A stretch of DNA of 64,000 nucleotides from Bacteroidota bacterium (GCA_040388375.1 JAZKBU010000001.1:208996-272995); one strand, 5' to 3'; positions 40,685 to 50,882 are shown, counted from the first letter of the stretch. Numbers and translations: made by a program. The notes: generated by a model from the letters alone, not told the origin.

Positions 40685-42964
40685 TTATTTCTGTATTAAA
40701 ATTTTACGCACCAATTGCTTGCCTGACTCTGTGTTTAGTTTTACAAAGTAAAAACCATCATTTAAATGAGTTGTGCTTAAAACAATCGGCTGGCTAGTGT
40801 TTACTGTTTTAGTTAGTACGGTTACTCCCAAAGCATTTATAATGCTTGCCTCTGCTTGTTCATTGCTTAAATTGGTTTCAATGGTTAACACATCTTTTAC
40901 CGGGTTAGGATAAACGCTTGCTTCAATTTTATTATTCACTAAGTCGTCAGCAGCACCTAAACTGATTTTACCTGTTATACTGCTTTTATAAAACCTGAAA
41001 CCTCCTCTTTGGTTACCAATCATTAATTCGGGTAAAGTATCACCATCAATATTGGCAACGGTAACGCTTGTATAAAAACCTTGCAATAAACTATCGGCAG
41101 GTAATGTAGTATTGTCTTTAAAAATGCTTCTGATTTTTATGGCAGGTTTTGCATTATTAGGATAGATGTCAGTATATAAAGTAACACCCGTGCTATAGCT
41201 TCCTACCAGTGCTTCGTAAATACCATCATTATCCAAATCAACAATATGTGGCGTAGCATTTCCATAGGTATCTACACGTGAGCGTACGTTTATTTTGCCC
41301 AGCGTATCAATGGTAGGGTTAGCCGTAAATGAAGCTTGTGTTGCTGTTCCATTATTCTGAAAATAAGCCAGTGTACCATTGCGCTTGCCTATTACTAAAT
41401 CTAACTTTCCGTCCTTGTTTAAATCAATTAGTTGTGGTGCAGTTTCTGTTCCTGCATTTATTGCAAAATAATTGCTATCGCGTTTGGTAAAGCTAATAGT
41501 TGAACCTGTTGATGTGTTTTCGAAATAATTGATATAACCATTATACCAACCAAAAATCAAATCTTTTTTACCATCGCCTGTTAAATCGCCAAAGGTGGGT
41601 ATAACACTTGATAATGCTAAACGGGTGTTGGCTTGTATATCGGCCAAATTGGTATCAACTAAATTAAAAACCGGATTGGTTTGGGTACCTATGTTTTTAT
41701 ATAAATACAATTGGTCAAAACCGTTTTGTGTATATAACCAATTGCCCGCAGTACTTACTACCATATCTTCATCGCCATCGTTATCAATATCAACAAATAT
41801 TGGCCTTGAATTACCACCTAAGTCTATCATTTCATCCTGCAAAAAATTATTTTTTACATAACTAAAATTGGCAGGTACATTGTTGCTGGCTGCTAAGTTT
41901 TTATATAAATAAACATGCTCGTTATTTTTTACCGCAGCAGGCTCGTTGGTGGTAATAATCATATCGGTTACACCATCGTTATCAAAGTCTTTGAAATAAG
42001 GTGCAGGCCATATTAAATCCATCGGACGGAATGTGTTGCGGGGAAATATAGTGTCTTCACGTATCATACTATCGTATCCGCTTGCACTTTGTTCTTTACC
42101 GTTTTCTAAATAAATAAGTGGTGCAAAAGCACCATCACCAAAGAAAAAATCTTTATCGCCATCCGCATCCATATCAAACGTGGCAAAGGCATTGTTTACG
42201 TGCCTTGAGCTTTTACCTACCACCGTTACGTTTAAACCTAAATTAAAACCATGTGTATTTATTTTATAGCTAAAACCGCCCCAGTTTAATTGAGCCAGCT
42301 TATATTTTATCGAATCACAGAAAGCATTTCCGTTTGGTCTTGCATTTAAAAACAAATTAAAGTAATTAGAGCCTGTAGGTGATTGAATAAAATCTAATTT
42401 TCCATCGTTGTCAATGTCGTCAATTACATTCAAATCGGTTGAACTAAATTCAATACAATCATCTATATCCTGAAAATTATGGTATAGGCAATTCCCTTTT
42501 TGTTCAAACTTAAAATTACCGGCTGTAGAAATATTTTTTAAATACCTGATGCCATTAGGCTTGCCAAAGGTATTGGGTTCCACCACAAAAGTAGGACCTG
42601 TTGAAGTAAAGATATCTTCTTTACCATCGCAATTATTATCAATTATTTTTAGCCATTGAATTAATGGGGGGAACTGTTGCTCATAACTTGGCGTATATAC
42701 CCAGTTATTCCCCTGCCATAAATAGGTTAAAACTTTATTCCCTACTCTGTCAAACACCACTAAATCGGGTTGTCCGTCATTGTTTAAATCCAGTTTATTA
42801 AACTGGGGGTTTTGCAAACCACCAACAAATGGCGCCTTTAAGGTGTCACTGGAATTTCTTTTTAAAAACTTAGCGTTATTGGCATAATAAAAATGGACAT
42901 TTTGTGCCGATACATAACCGCTTGTGAACAATAGTACAATAAAAATTCGTAGTACTTTAATCAT
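40685..42964 (-). CDS. FG-GAP/VCBS repeat protein with T9SS sorting tail
   Basis: 759 residues, exported (signal 1-20, IFIVLLFTSGYVSAQ). Repeated Asp-rich calcium-type loops such as DLNNDGQPDLVVFDRVG, DIDNDGKLDFIQS, DMDADGDKDFFFGDG, DLTGDGKKDLIFGW and DLNKDGKLDLVIGKRNG mark a beta-propeller of FG-GAP/VCBS repeats. The last about 75 residues (EASVYPNPVKDVLTIETNLS to VRKILIQK) form a T9SS sorting domain. It should be displayed or released at the surface, perhaps for adhesion. It converges on the deaminase gene with a 1-bp gap. Confidence 0.88.
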   Translation of the reverse strand: MIKVLRIFIVLLFTSGYVSAQNVHFYYANNAKFLKRNSSDTLKAPFVGGLQNPQFNKLDLNNDGQPDLVVFDRVGNKVLTYLWQGNNWVYTPSYEQQFPPLIQWLKIIDNNCDGKEDIFTSTGPTFVVEPNTFGKPNGIRYLKNISTAGNFKFEQKGNCLYHNFQDIDDCIEFSSTDLNVIDDIDNDGKLDFIQSPTGSNYFNLFLNARPNGNAFCDSIKYKLAQLNWGGFSYKINTHGFNLGLNVTVVGKSSRHVNNAFATFDMDADGDKDFFFGDGAFAPLIYLENGKEQSASGYDSMIREDTIFPRNTFRPMDLIWPAPYFKDFDNDGVTDMIITTNEPAAVKNNEHVYLYKNLAASNNVPANFSYVKNNFLQDEMIDLGGNSRPIFVDIDNDGDEDMVVSTAGNWLYTQNGFDQLYLYKNIGTQTNPVFNLVDTNLADIQANTRLALSSVIPTFGDLTGDGKKDLIFGWYNGYINYFENTSTGSTISFTKRDSNYFAINAGTETAPQLIDLNKDGKLDLVIGKRNGTLAYFQNNGTATQASFTANPTIDTLGKINVRSRVDTYGNATPHIVDLDNDGIYEALVGSYSTGVTLYTDIYPNNAKPAIKIRSIFKDNTTLPADSLLQGFYTSVTVANIDGDTLPELMIGNQRGGFRFYKSSITGKISLGAADDLVNNKIEASVYPNPVKDVLTIETNLSNEQAEASIINALGVTVLTKTVNTSQPIVLSTTHLNDGFYFVKLNTESGKQLVRKILIQK

Positions 42965-43034
42965 AATTATTTTGTTTTGTAATCAAATATACATTTTAAA
43001 GAATGTATAGCATCTTAAATTTTACTTAAACATT

Positions 43035-44339
43035 ATGATGGCATCAATAAACGAATTATATAAAATATATTTACAATACCCATACATTTCAACTGACACA
43101 AGAAATATAAAGAAAGACAGCTTGTTTTTTGCCCTGAAAGGTGAAAAGTTTAATGCCAATGAGTTTGCTGCTGATGCATTAAAAAGCGGAGCTAAGTATG
43201 CTATTATTGATGAAGAAAAATATAAAGTTAGTGACAGCTACTTATTGGTTGATGATGTATTAGAAACGCTTCAACACCTAGCCACCCATCACAGGCAGCA
43301 ATTACAAATACCTGTTATAGCCATAGTGGGTAGCAACGGTAAAACCACTACCAAAGAGTTACTCACTGCAGTGCTCAAACAAAAGTTTAATGTACTGGCT
43401 ACTCCGGGTAATTTTAACAACCATATTGGCTTACCCTTAACTATACTGCAAATAACTCCCGCACACGAATTGGCTATTATTGAAATGGGCGCCAACCATG
43501 TAAACGAAAATGCTTTTTTATGTGACATTGCCTTGCCTTCGATGGGTATAGTAACCAATAACGGAAAGGACCACTTGGAGGGATTTGGAAGCATGGAAGG
43601 TGTTATTGCATCGAACATGGAATTGTTTACTTTTTTAGCAAAAAACAATGGTATTGCTTTTATTAATAAACACGATGAAAGTTTAATGCAAATGGCTGAA
43701 AATGTAAGCAACAAAAAAACATACGCGGCCAATTTTGAAGGAAGAACCATGCAAGCTGACTATGCTTGTTTTGCCAATGCAATAAGGCCCACTATTGAGT
43801 TTACTTTACCCAATGGCACTTTGCCTATTCACTCTAATTTAAGTGGCGATTATAATTTTGATAATATTATGGTAGCCGTGGCTTTTGGCTTGTATTTAAA
43901 CTTAAGCGAAACGGAAATAAAAAATGGTATTGAAAGCTATCAGCCTGCCAACAACCGTTCGCAAATAGTTAAGACCAATACCAATACTATTTATATGGAT
44001 GCTTACAATGCCAATCCGAGTAGTATGGAACTATCTATAAAAAACTTTGCGGCCATGCCCTTTAATGACAAAGTGCTTTTTTTAGGTGATATGTTTGAAT
44101 TGGGAAAATATGCCGAGGATGAGCACCAAGCTATTGTTAACTTATGCCAAACATTGCATTTAGAGGAAGTATATTTATGTGGCCATGATTTTGCAAAAAC
44201 ACAAACTCATTACAAAACATTTGCTACTACAAACGATTGCTTAATATATATTCAAGCCAACCCCATTAAACATAAAAACATTTTTATGAAAGGCTCAAGA
44301 GGAATGAAGCTGGAATCGTTAGTACCTGCGCTTGATTAA
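43035..44339 (+). CDS. murF: UDP-N-acetylmuramoyl-tripeptide-D-alanyl-D-alanine ligase
   Basis: 434 residues. It adds D-Ala-D-Ala to the UDP-MurNAc tripeptide in the cytosol. The N-terminal domain has ISTDTRNIKKDSLFFALKG (substrate-binding segment). The central domain has the ATP loop AIVGSNGKTTTKELL and carbamylated-Lys region, with GNFNNHIGLPLTIL. The C-terminal domain has YMDAYNANPSSMELSIKNF and FLGDMFELG, all typical of MurF. Two adjacent ATGs at 43035 and 43038 are possible starts. Other mur genes are not adjacent. Confidence 0.94.
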   Translation: MMASINELYKIYLQYPYISTDTRNIKKDSLFFALKGEKFNANEFAADALKSGAKYAIIDEEKYKVSDSYLLVDDVLETLQHLATHHRQQLQIPVIAIVGSNGKTTTKELLTAVLKQKFNVLATPGNFNNHIGLPLTILQITPAHELAIIEMGANHVNENAFLCDIALPSMGIVTNNGKDHLEGFGSMEGVIASNMELFTFLAKNNGIAFINKHDESLMQMAENVSNKKTYAANFEGRTMQADYACFANAIRPTIEFTLPNGTLPIHSNLSGDYNFDNIMVAVAFGLYLNLSETEIKNGIESYQPANNRSQIVKTNTNTIYMDAYNANPSSMELSIKNFAAMPFNDKVLFLGDMFELGKYAEDEHQAIVNLCQTLHLEEVYLCGHDFAKTQTHYKTFATTNDCLIYIQANPIKHKNIFMKGSRGMKLESLVPALD

Positions 44340-45154
44340 TTGGTAAACAGCAAATAGAAATATACCGCAGGAACTGATAAAAATAGTCCGTCAAAACGGT
44401 CTAACACACCACCATGTCCGGGTAAAATATTACCGGAGTCTTTTACATTGATATTGCGTTTTAGTAATGATTCGGTTAAGTCACCAAAGGTGCCAAACAC
44501 CAGCGTTAATAAACCTACTATTATCCATTCATATACTTCTAATACATCAAAGTATTCGAAACGCACTAATACAAACGCTACAACTATTACCAAAGCAGCA
44601 CCGCCTGCACTTCCCTCCCAGGTTTTTTTAGGGCTTACTCGTTCAAATAATTTTGTTTTACCAAACTTGCGACCCACTAAATAAGCACCTGTATCGCATG
44701 TCCATAACATAATAAAATATCCTATTGGCAAAGCTCCATCATAAATCATGCTGTTGAAACGACCAAAGTCGGCAAGCATACTCAATGGAAAACAAATGTA
44801 TATAATACCTAATACCTGATAAGCCAATGTATCGAATTCACGTTTGGTGTTTTCGAAAAGCTTAATAATAAACATGAACAAAAACACGGGAATCAAATGG
44901 TAGAACCAACTTATATCCCACTGGTTGCGGATAATTAAAGCAAACATTAAATTGATAATACTGCCTGTAATTACACCCAGGTACTGCTCTATCCAGTTTT
45001 TATCGGGTAAAAGCAATTGGTAAAACTCCCTTAAGCATAAAAAATTAACGGTAAAGAGTAAAATATAAAACGACCACTCATTTAATACAGTGCAAAGCAC
45101 AATGGTTAATACAAAAAACAAACCTGTAATGGCTCTTTGCCAAAAATTACTCAT
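44336..45154 (-). CDS. cdsA: Phosphatidate cytidylyltransferase
   Basis: 272 residues, about eight membrane helices. It makes CDP-diacylglycerol from phosphatidic acid and CTP. The C-terminal signature is clear: LFERVSPKKTWEGSAGG, then FGDLTESLLKRNINVKDSG and NILPGHGGVLDRFDGL, with the Asp residues that bind metal. Its end overlaps murF by 4 bp, convergently. It lies 8 bp downstream of the DUF2007 gene, in one transcription unit with the CPBP gene. Confidence 0.94.
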   Translation of the reverse strand: MSNFWQRAITGLFFVLTIVLCTVLNEWSFYILLFTVNFLCLREFYQLLLPDKNWIEQYLGVITGSIINLMFALIIRNQWDISWFYHLIPVFLFMFIIKLFENTKREFDTLAYQVLGIIYICFPLSMLADFGRFNSMIYDGALPIGYFIMLWTCDTGAYLVGRKFGKTKLFERVSPKKTWEGSAGGAALVIVVAFVLVRFEYFDVLEVYEWIIVGLLTLVFGTFGDLTESLLKRNINVKDSGNILPGHGGVLDRFDGLFLSVPAVYFYLLFTN

Positions 45155-45162
45155 GGTATTAA

Positions 45163-45375
45163 TTATTTATTTAAGCTATTGATATTAATTAAATGCAATG
45201 CGCTAACAGCATTTTCCTGATGGCAATATATTTCTATTTTGCCAAATAGTTGTGCGTACGAACTATCTGTTTTGTTAATTTCTGAGGTTTCAATTTCGTT
45301 GTTAAACAGCAACTGCCTTATATTTTCAGCATCAAACAGGTTGTTTGTTTCTGCTATTTTAACCCAATTACTCAT
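45163..45375 (-). CDS. DUF2007-like small protein
   Basis: 70 residues. WVKIAETNNLFDAENIRQLL fits the DUF2007 pattern ('xxxxtxxxxeAexikxxLe'), with strands at both ends. These small proteins are called putative signal-transducing proteins and have no defined role. It overlaps the upstream CPBP gene by 8 bp and precedes cdsA by 8 bp, so all three are probably in one operon. Confidence 0.75.
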   Translation of the reverse strand: MSNWVKIAETNNLFDAENIRQLLFNNEIETSEINKTDSSYAQLFGKIEIYCHQENAVSALHLININSLNK

Positions 45376-46321
45376 GAATGTTGTTTATAAATATTTGATT
45401 GAACCTTAATTTGCTCATGCTATACAGCATAATTACCAAAGCCAATATAGCCAGGGCTGTAATGTAAAAAGGAAAAGTATATTCATCGCGTAAGAAATAA
45501 ATACTCGGATCCTTTTGCAACAGGTAATTAGCAATAAGCGCAATGGCATTGTTTAAGAAATGGGCTAATACACCTACCCAAATATTACCGCTGTAAGCAA
45601 ATATATAACCCAGTACTACGCCAAATAAAAAGCGGGGTAAAAAGGCATAAAACTCGCCATGAGCAGCACTAAATAGCAGGGCTGTGAATATGACTGAAAC
45701 ATGTAAATTATAAAAACACATGCGCACAAAATTTTGCAGGCAGCCTCTAAAAAATACTTCCTCCACTATAGCCGGTACTACGGCCACCACCAATAAATTA
45801 AATAACAATTGACCAATAGTATTGGCCCTGATAAACATTTCTGACTGTTTTTTAGCCACCTCTTCTGCGTTTCGTAAATAATGTTCCCAGTTTTCAAAAT
45901 TGGCCGGAAATTTAATATTGTTGTTTAATTCCAGTAACCATGACGAAACGGGAATAGCGGCAATAATTAAGGCAATACCAAACAGGTAATTATAATATTT
46001 GGTAGGATGTAATATACGTAAAAAATGTGCCGGGTTTTGATGGAGCGATTTGCTGAAAAAATAAGCCGGTATTATAAAAGTACCTACACTGATAAGGATT
46101 TGATTTAACTTAACGGCTAATACACCCGATGGGTTTGCAGCAGGGTTATTTAATATATCATTGATGCTTGTTTGTAAATTAATATTTAAAAACAACTTGG
46201 TTAAAAGTAAGCCAACACCGCTTGCCAGTAATGTAAAGCAAATAACCATTCCGAAAAGAATAAGTATGCGCCACAAAAAAAACACAATTGGGTTGGATGC
46301 AAATGAGGGTATATTAGACAT
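45368..46321 (-). CDS. CPBP-family intramembrane metalloprotease
   Basis: 317 residues with about eight membrane helices. The active-site motifs of the CPBP (Abi/Rce1) family are present: EEVFFRGCLQNF (Glu-Glu and Arg), HGEFYAFLPRFLFGVVLGY with its His, and LAHFLNNAIALI near the end. These enzymes cleave within membranes, e.g. for prenyl protein processing or bacteriocin self-immunity. The substrate here is unknown. First gene of an operon with the DUF2007 gene and cdsA; divergent from dusB. Confidence 0.87.
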   Translation of the reverse strand: MSNIPSFASNPIVFFLWRILILFGMVICFTLLASGVGLLLTKLFLNINLQTSINDILNNPAANPSGVLAVKLNQILISVGTFIIPAYFFSKSLHQNPAHFLRILHPTKYYNYLFGIALIIAAIPVSSWLLELNNNIKFPANFENWEHYLRNAEEVAKKQSEMFIRANTIGQLLFNLLVVAVVPAIVEEVFFRGCLQNFVRMCFYNLHVSVIFTALLFSAAHGEFYAFLPRFLFGVVLGYIFAYSGNIWVGVLAHFLNNAIALIANYLLQKDPSIYFLRDEYTFPFYITALAILALVIMLYSMSKLRFNQIFINNIHE

Positions 46322-46363
46322 TTTCGTATTTTTGCAGGCGCAATATAATTTTTTAATAAGTAA

Positions 46364-47359
46364 TTGGTAAAAATAAGCAATATAGAGCTGGGAGAGTTTC
46401 CTCTTTTACTGGCACCCATGGAAGACGTAAGCGATCCTCCGTTCAGAGCCGTATGCAAAGCAAATGGTGCTGACTTAATGTACACTGAATTTATTTCGAC
46501 TGAGGGTTTGGTTAGGAATGCCATTAAGAGCAGGCAAAAGCTTGATATTTTTGACTACGAAAGACCTATTGGCATTCAAATATTTGGTGGTGATGAAGAG
46601 GCTATGGCTTTGGCTACGCAAATTGTAGATGCTACCAATCCTGATTTGGTTGATATTAACTTTGGCTGCCCTGTAAAAAAAGTGGTTTGCAAAGGGGCAG
46701 GTGCAGGCGTACTTAAAGATATTGAATTAATGGTACGCTTAACAGAAGCGGTAGTAAAATCGACCAAACTGCCGGTTACGGTTAAAACCCGTTTGGGTTG
46801 GGACGAAAACAGTAAAAATGTAGAAACAGTTGCCGAAAGACTACAAGATGTGGGAATAGCTGCACTCAGTATTCATGGCAGAACCAGGGCTCAAATGTAT
46901 AAAGGCGAAGCTGACTGGACCTTAATTGGTAAAATAAAAAACAATCCGCGTATTCACATTCCTATATTTGGTAATGGCGATATTGATAGTCCGCAAAAAG
47001 CGGTAGCGTATAAAAACAGGTATGGAGTTGATGGTGTAATGATAGGCAGAGCGGCTATTGGTTACCCCTGGATTTTTAACGAAATAAAACATTTTATAAA
47101 AACGGGTGAATTATTGGATGCTCCTTCTGTTGAACAAAGGCTTGATGTGTGTAAAACGCACTTAACCAAAAGTATGGAGTGGAAAGGTGAAAAATTAGGC
47201 ATTCTGGAAATGCGCAGGCATTACACCCACTATTTTAAAGGATTGAACCATTTTAAAGAGTACCGCACTAAACTGGTAACTCTGGATACGAAAGAAGCGT
47301 TAATGGAAGTTTTTGAAACAATCAAAGAAAACTATCTGGTAAACGAACCTTCTTTTTAA
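46364..47359 (+). CDS. dusB: tRNA-dihydrouridine synthase
   Basis: 331 residues, TIM-barrel flavoprotein that reduces uridines in the tRNA D-loop. It starts at TTG (46364): a stop codon lies directly before it and the conserved N-terminal segment KISNIELGEFPLLLAPMEDV would be lost from the next ATG. Family motifs are LAPMEDVSDPPFRAVC, INFGCPVKKVVCKGAGAGVL (catalytic Cys), TVKTRLGWD, ALSIHGRTRAQMYKGEADW and GNGDIDSPQKA with the later VDGVMIGRAAIGYPW. The C-terminal helical domain (MRRHYTHYFKGL) completes it. Confidence 0.94.
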   Translation: MVKISNIELGEFPLLLAPMEDVSDPPFRAVCKANGADLMYTEFISTEGLVRNAIKSRQKLDIFDYERPIGIQIFGGDEEAMALATQIVDATNPDLVDINFGCPVKKVVCKGAGAGVLKDIELMVRLTEAVVKSTKLPVTVKTRLGWDENSKNVETVAERLQDVGIAALSIHGRTRAQMYKGEADWTLIGKIKNNPRIHIPIFGNGDIDSPQKAVAYKNRYGVDGVMIGRAAIGYPWIFNEIKHFIKTGELLDAPSVEQRLDVCKTHLTKSMEWKGEKLGILEMRRHYTHYFKGLNHFKEYRTKLVTLDTKEALMEVFETIKENYLVNEPSF

Positions 47360-47382
47360 TAATTTTGACATTCTCCAAACTT

Positions 47383-47423
47383 AAAAACTACTGATTTACA
47401 GAAGCTTTACTTGGCTTTGTAAA
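47383..47423. promoter_or_regulatory. Shared upstream motif pair, copy 2
   Basis: AAAAACTACTGATTTACA (47383-47400) and TTGGCTTTGTAAA (47411-47423), with 10 bp between. They match the pair at 29416-29466 except for the spacing. It lies 79 bp upstream of the HmuY-T9SS gene. Confidence 0.4.
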
Positions 47424-47501
47424 AATTCTGTCATAAGCATTAATGCTGAGATTCATCATGCTGTTTATAGCATAAGTGTAACGACTTTTGTCGGCTCTAA
47501 A

Positions 47502-48800
47502 ATGAAAGAAATGAAAATAAAATTATTTACACTTATCGCACTTGCTTTTGTAACAAGTGGCACTTTTGCTCAAATTACAATAACGGATTCAGTTAGCATG
47601 CTTCCTTCAACCGTTGTTGATGTATTTTACAACCTTGAAACAGGTAAAAAAGATACTGTTAGAAACAACAACTGGCATTTAGCTTTTGCTATGCGCCATG
47701 CGCAACCACCTTTAAAAACCATGCAGGCTGCAACCGTTTTAATTAACGAAGGCAGAGGTGTTTCTTTATACAGCAGTACTCAAACTTTAACTAACTGGAG
47801 TACATTTGATACTACCAACTGGATGAGCTGGCCAAGTAACTTTAACAGCGATTCAACTTTAGAAGTTGGTGCTTTTAACAAAGGCTTAAATTCATCAAAC
47901 CCGTTTGATTACGGTTGGGGACAATACAATACAACCAGCAGAGATGTAGTTGGAGCTAAAATATTTTTAGTAGCTATTGATGGTCCTTACCCGGGTGCAC
48001 CTTCTTCTGGTTTCAGAAAAGTTTGTATTCAAAAAATTGCTTACGATTCGCAATGGGTATTTACAATCAGTAAATTAGACGGAACTGATAGCAATACCGT
48101 AACTATTAACAAAAGCCAGTTCAACGGTAAATTATTTGCTTATTATAACATGAACACCAATACTGTAATTGATAGAGAGCCTATTCCTTACTCACAATGG
48201 AATTTATTGTTTACCCGTTACAAAACATTGGTAACATTAGGCCCGCAAACAGTTATGTACCCGGTAATGGGTGTATTGCAAAACCCGAACACTATGGCTT
48301 ATAAAGTAGCAGGTGCTACTGCCAATGCTGCTATTTATGATACGACTAAATTCAATGCAAGAGTTAGAGGTATTGACTGGGATTGGAAAGAAATTACTAC
48401 AACTCCGGGTGAGTGGCCTGTAAAAGACTCGTTAGTATATTTTACCCGTGTTGACAATAAAATTAACAAAATTAAATTTACTCAATACTACGCTGCATCT
48501 GACAGACAAGTAGTTGTTTTCAGTAAAACCAGCTATGCAGGCTTATCAGTTAACGAAAACGTACATAACAATGTTACTGCTTCTGTTTACCCTAACCCGG
48601 CAACTACTGAGTTAAACATTGAGTTAAGCAACGCTAAACAAGCTAATGTAACAATCAGTAACTTAAGCGGCAAAACGATTGCTACAGGTAACTTTACTAA
48701 CGCAGGTAAAGTTGATGTTAGCGGTTTACAAACCGGTATGTACTTATTAAACATTGCTACAGAAAACGGTAGCCAAACAATTAAGTTTATTAAACAATAA
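47502..48800 (+). CDS. HmuY-like protein with T9SS sorting tail
   Basis: 432 residues. Signal peptide about 1-23 (LFTLIALAFVTSGTFA). The main part resembles HmuY-type haem-binding proteins: a WHLAFAMRH block early on and RGIDWDWKEITTT with VYFTRVDNKINKIKFTQYY late, matching the 'WDLaF' and 'iGYdWK...YxxrF' blocks of the lipoprotein at 50883. The last about 75 residues are a T9SS sorting domain (ASVYPNPATTELNIELS to QTIKFIKQ). It is first in a cluster with a TonB receptor, so haem or another iron ligand at the surface is the likely target. Haem ligands are not identified. Confidence 0.72.
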   Translation: MKEMKIKLFTLIALAFVTSGTFAQITITDSVSMLPSTVVDVFYNLETGKKDTVRNNNWHLAFAMRHAQPPLKTMQAATVLINEGRGVSLYSSTQTLTNWSTFDTTNWMSWPSNFNSDSTLEVGAFNKGLNSSNPFDYGWGQYNTTSRDVVGAKIFLVAIDGPYPGAPSSGFRKVCIQKIAYDSQWVFTISKLDGTDSNTVTINKSQFNGKLFAYYNMNTNTVIDREPIPYSQWNLLFTRYKTLVTLGPQTVMYPVMGVLQNPNTMAYKVAGATANAAIYDTTKFNARVRGIDWDWKEITTTPGEWPVKDSLVYFTRVDNKINKIKFTQYYAASDRQVVVFSKTSYAGLSVNENVHNNVTASVYPNPATTELNIELSNAKQANVTISNLSGKTIATGNFTNAGKVDVSGLQTGMYLLNIATENGSQTIKFIKQ

Positions 48801-48823
48801 TTATTGTTTGGGTATTTCATTCG

Positions 48824-50878
48824 GTGAAAAATAAACACACATATTATTTACAACATATAAGCATGGCCATTTGTGCCATGCTTATATGTTTATATGCAAG
48901 TGCCCAAACCAATACCAACCCTGTTGACTCAACAAAAAACAAAGGCCTTAACGAAATAATAATTACGGGTCAGTTAGGTGAAAACACTTTACAAAAATCG
49001 GTACTAAAAGTAAAAGTAATTGATGCTAAAAGAATTCAGTTACAAGGTGCTTTTAACTTACCCACTTTATTGGCTAACGAATTAAATGTAAGAATTAACT
49101 ATGATCCAATGTTGGGTAATAGCATATCTATACAAGGCATTTCGGGTCAAAACATAAAAATACTTATTGATGGTGTGCCGGTAATAGGCCGCGAAAATGG
49201 CAATATTGATTTAACGCAAATCAATTTAGCCAATGTAGAAAGAATAGAAATGGTGGAAGGCCCCATGAGTGTAAACTTTGGTACTGATGCCTTAGGCGGG
49301 GTACTGAATATTATTACTAAAAAATCGACCAAAAACAAAGGAAGATTGAGCCTTGGCACTTACGGAGAAACCGTAGGACAATATAATTTTGATGCCCAGG
49401 CTAACTTGGGTTTTAAGAAAACCGGTTACCAAATAAACTTTCAACGTAATTTTTTTGAAGGATACAATCCTGATGGAGAATCGCGTTTTAAAACATGGAA
49501 ACCCAGAACGCAATACGTTGGCGATTTTAATTTTACTTATTTTATTAAAAACGGTTCTATTAAAATTAACAACCAGTTCTTTAACGAACAAACCACTAAC
49601 AAAGGAACGCCCACAGTAAACTCGTTTGAAGCCACTGCGCAGGATGAGTATTACTTTACAAGAAGATTAGGCTCCAGCTTACTTTTTGATAAAAAATTAA
49701 ACAGTAAATGGCAGTTAAATATTATTGCTGCTTACCAAAACTACCAGCGTATAAGACGCTCGGTTTTTAAAGACATGGTAAGCTTACAGGAAACACTTAT
49801 TGCCGATGCCAGTTTACAAGATACTACTTACTTTAACCTGTACATGAGCAGAGGAACTTTAACCAATAAAACGGTTAACAACAGAAAACTGAATTACCAG
49901 TTAGGTTATGAGGTTAATATTGACCAAACGGAAGGAACAAAAATAGCCAACCAAAAAGCACAAATTGGCGATTATGGACTGTTTGGAGGTGCTGAAATAA
50001 AATTAGGCAATCGCCTTTTAATAAGACCTGCAGCTCGTATCATATACAATACTAAATTTGATGCACCTGTTATTCCTTCGCTAAACGTTAAGTTGGATTT
50101 AAATACCAATTGGGTTTTAAGGGCTTCGTATGCCAGAGGTTTTAGAGCCCCCTCGTTAAAAGAACTTTATTTGGCTTTTGTTGACCCTAACCACAGCTTA
50201 CATGGCAACCCTGATTTAAAGGCTGAAACAGGACATAATATTCAATTGGCCGTTACGCATACCAAAAAGCTCAATAAAAATTATACTTTAACGGTTGAGC
50301 CAACCGTTTTTTATAACCGCATTCACAATATGATTGATTTGGTTAGGCTTAACTCAAATACTGTGGCTGCACAATACACCAACATAAGTAGTTTTGAAAA
50401 CATAGGCTTTAACATCAATACGGGTATAGCAAGTAATACTATTAATGCACAGGTTGGCTATGCTTTTAATGCGCGCCAAAACAGTATTATGCAAGCTGCA
50501 GGAACCAATACTTACTTTTACACCAACGAGTTTAGAACCAATGTAAGTTATACTTTCAGCAAAGCTTTAACTACGGTTAGTTTGTTTTATAAATACAATG
50601 GCGTATTACAATACTACCAATATAACATGACTGATAACAGTATTATACTAGGTACTATGAACGATTTTAACTTACTGGATGCTACCGTGAGTAAGTTTTT
50701 ACTAAAACGTAAATTAAATGTAACGCTTGGTTGCAAAAATATTTTCAATACCATTAACATACAGGCAAACTTAATAAGCGGCCCACATGCCACAGGTAGC
50801 AATAGTGCTGCGGTAGCTATGGGTACCAGTTATTTTGCTTCTTTAAAATTTAACCTTGACTTTTTTACAACCAATTAA
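48824..50878 (+). CDS. TonB-dependent outer-membrane receptor (HmuR-like)
   Basis: 684 residues. GTG start at 48824; signal peptide about 1-29 (MAICAMLICLYASAQ). The plug domain has NEIIITGQLGENTLQKSVLK, ISIQGISGQNIKILIDGVPV and ERIEMVEGPMSVNFGTDALGG, as in siderophore/haem receptors. The barrel includes LRASYARGFRAPSLKELYLA and a last strand ending FNLDFF, with a terminal aromatic region. It lacks the SusC-type N-terminal CNA-like extension. It lies 23 bp after the HmuY-like gene and 4 bp before the HmuY lipoprotein, so it is probably the haem importer of the set. Confidence 0.88.
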   Translation: MKNKHTYYLQHISMAICAMLICLYASAQTNTNPVDSTKNKGLNEIIITGQLGENTLQKSVLKVKVIDAKRIQLQGAFNLPTLLANELNVRINYDPMLGNSISIQGISGQNIKILIDGVPVIGRENGNIDLTQINLANVERIEMVEGPMSVNFGTDALGGVLNIITKKSTKNKGRLSLGTYGETVGQYNFDAQANLGFKKTGYQINFQRNFFEGYNPDGESRFKTWKPRTQYVGDFNFTYFIKNGSIKINNQFFNEQTTNKGTPTVNSFEATAQDEYYFTRRLGSSLLFDKKLNSKWQLNIIAAYQNYQRIRRSVFKDMVSLQETLIADASLQDTTYFNLYMSRGTLTNKTVNNRKLNYQLGYEVNIDQTEGTKIANQKAQIGDYGLFGGAEIKLGNRLLIRPAARIIYNTKFDAPVIPSLNVKLDLNTNWVLRASYARGFRAPSLKELYLAFVDPNHSLHGNPDLKAETGHNIQLAVTHTKKLNKNYTLTVEPTVFYNRIHNMIDLVRLNSNTVAAQYTNISSFENIGFNINTGIASNTINAQVGYAFNARQNSIMQAAGTNTYFYTNEFRTNVSYTFSKALTTVSLFYKYNGVLQYYQYNMTDNSIILGTMNDFNLLDATVSKFLLKRKLNVTLGCKNIFNTINIQANLISGPHATGSNSAAVAMGTSYFASLKFNLDFFTTN

Positions 50879-50882
50879 ACCC

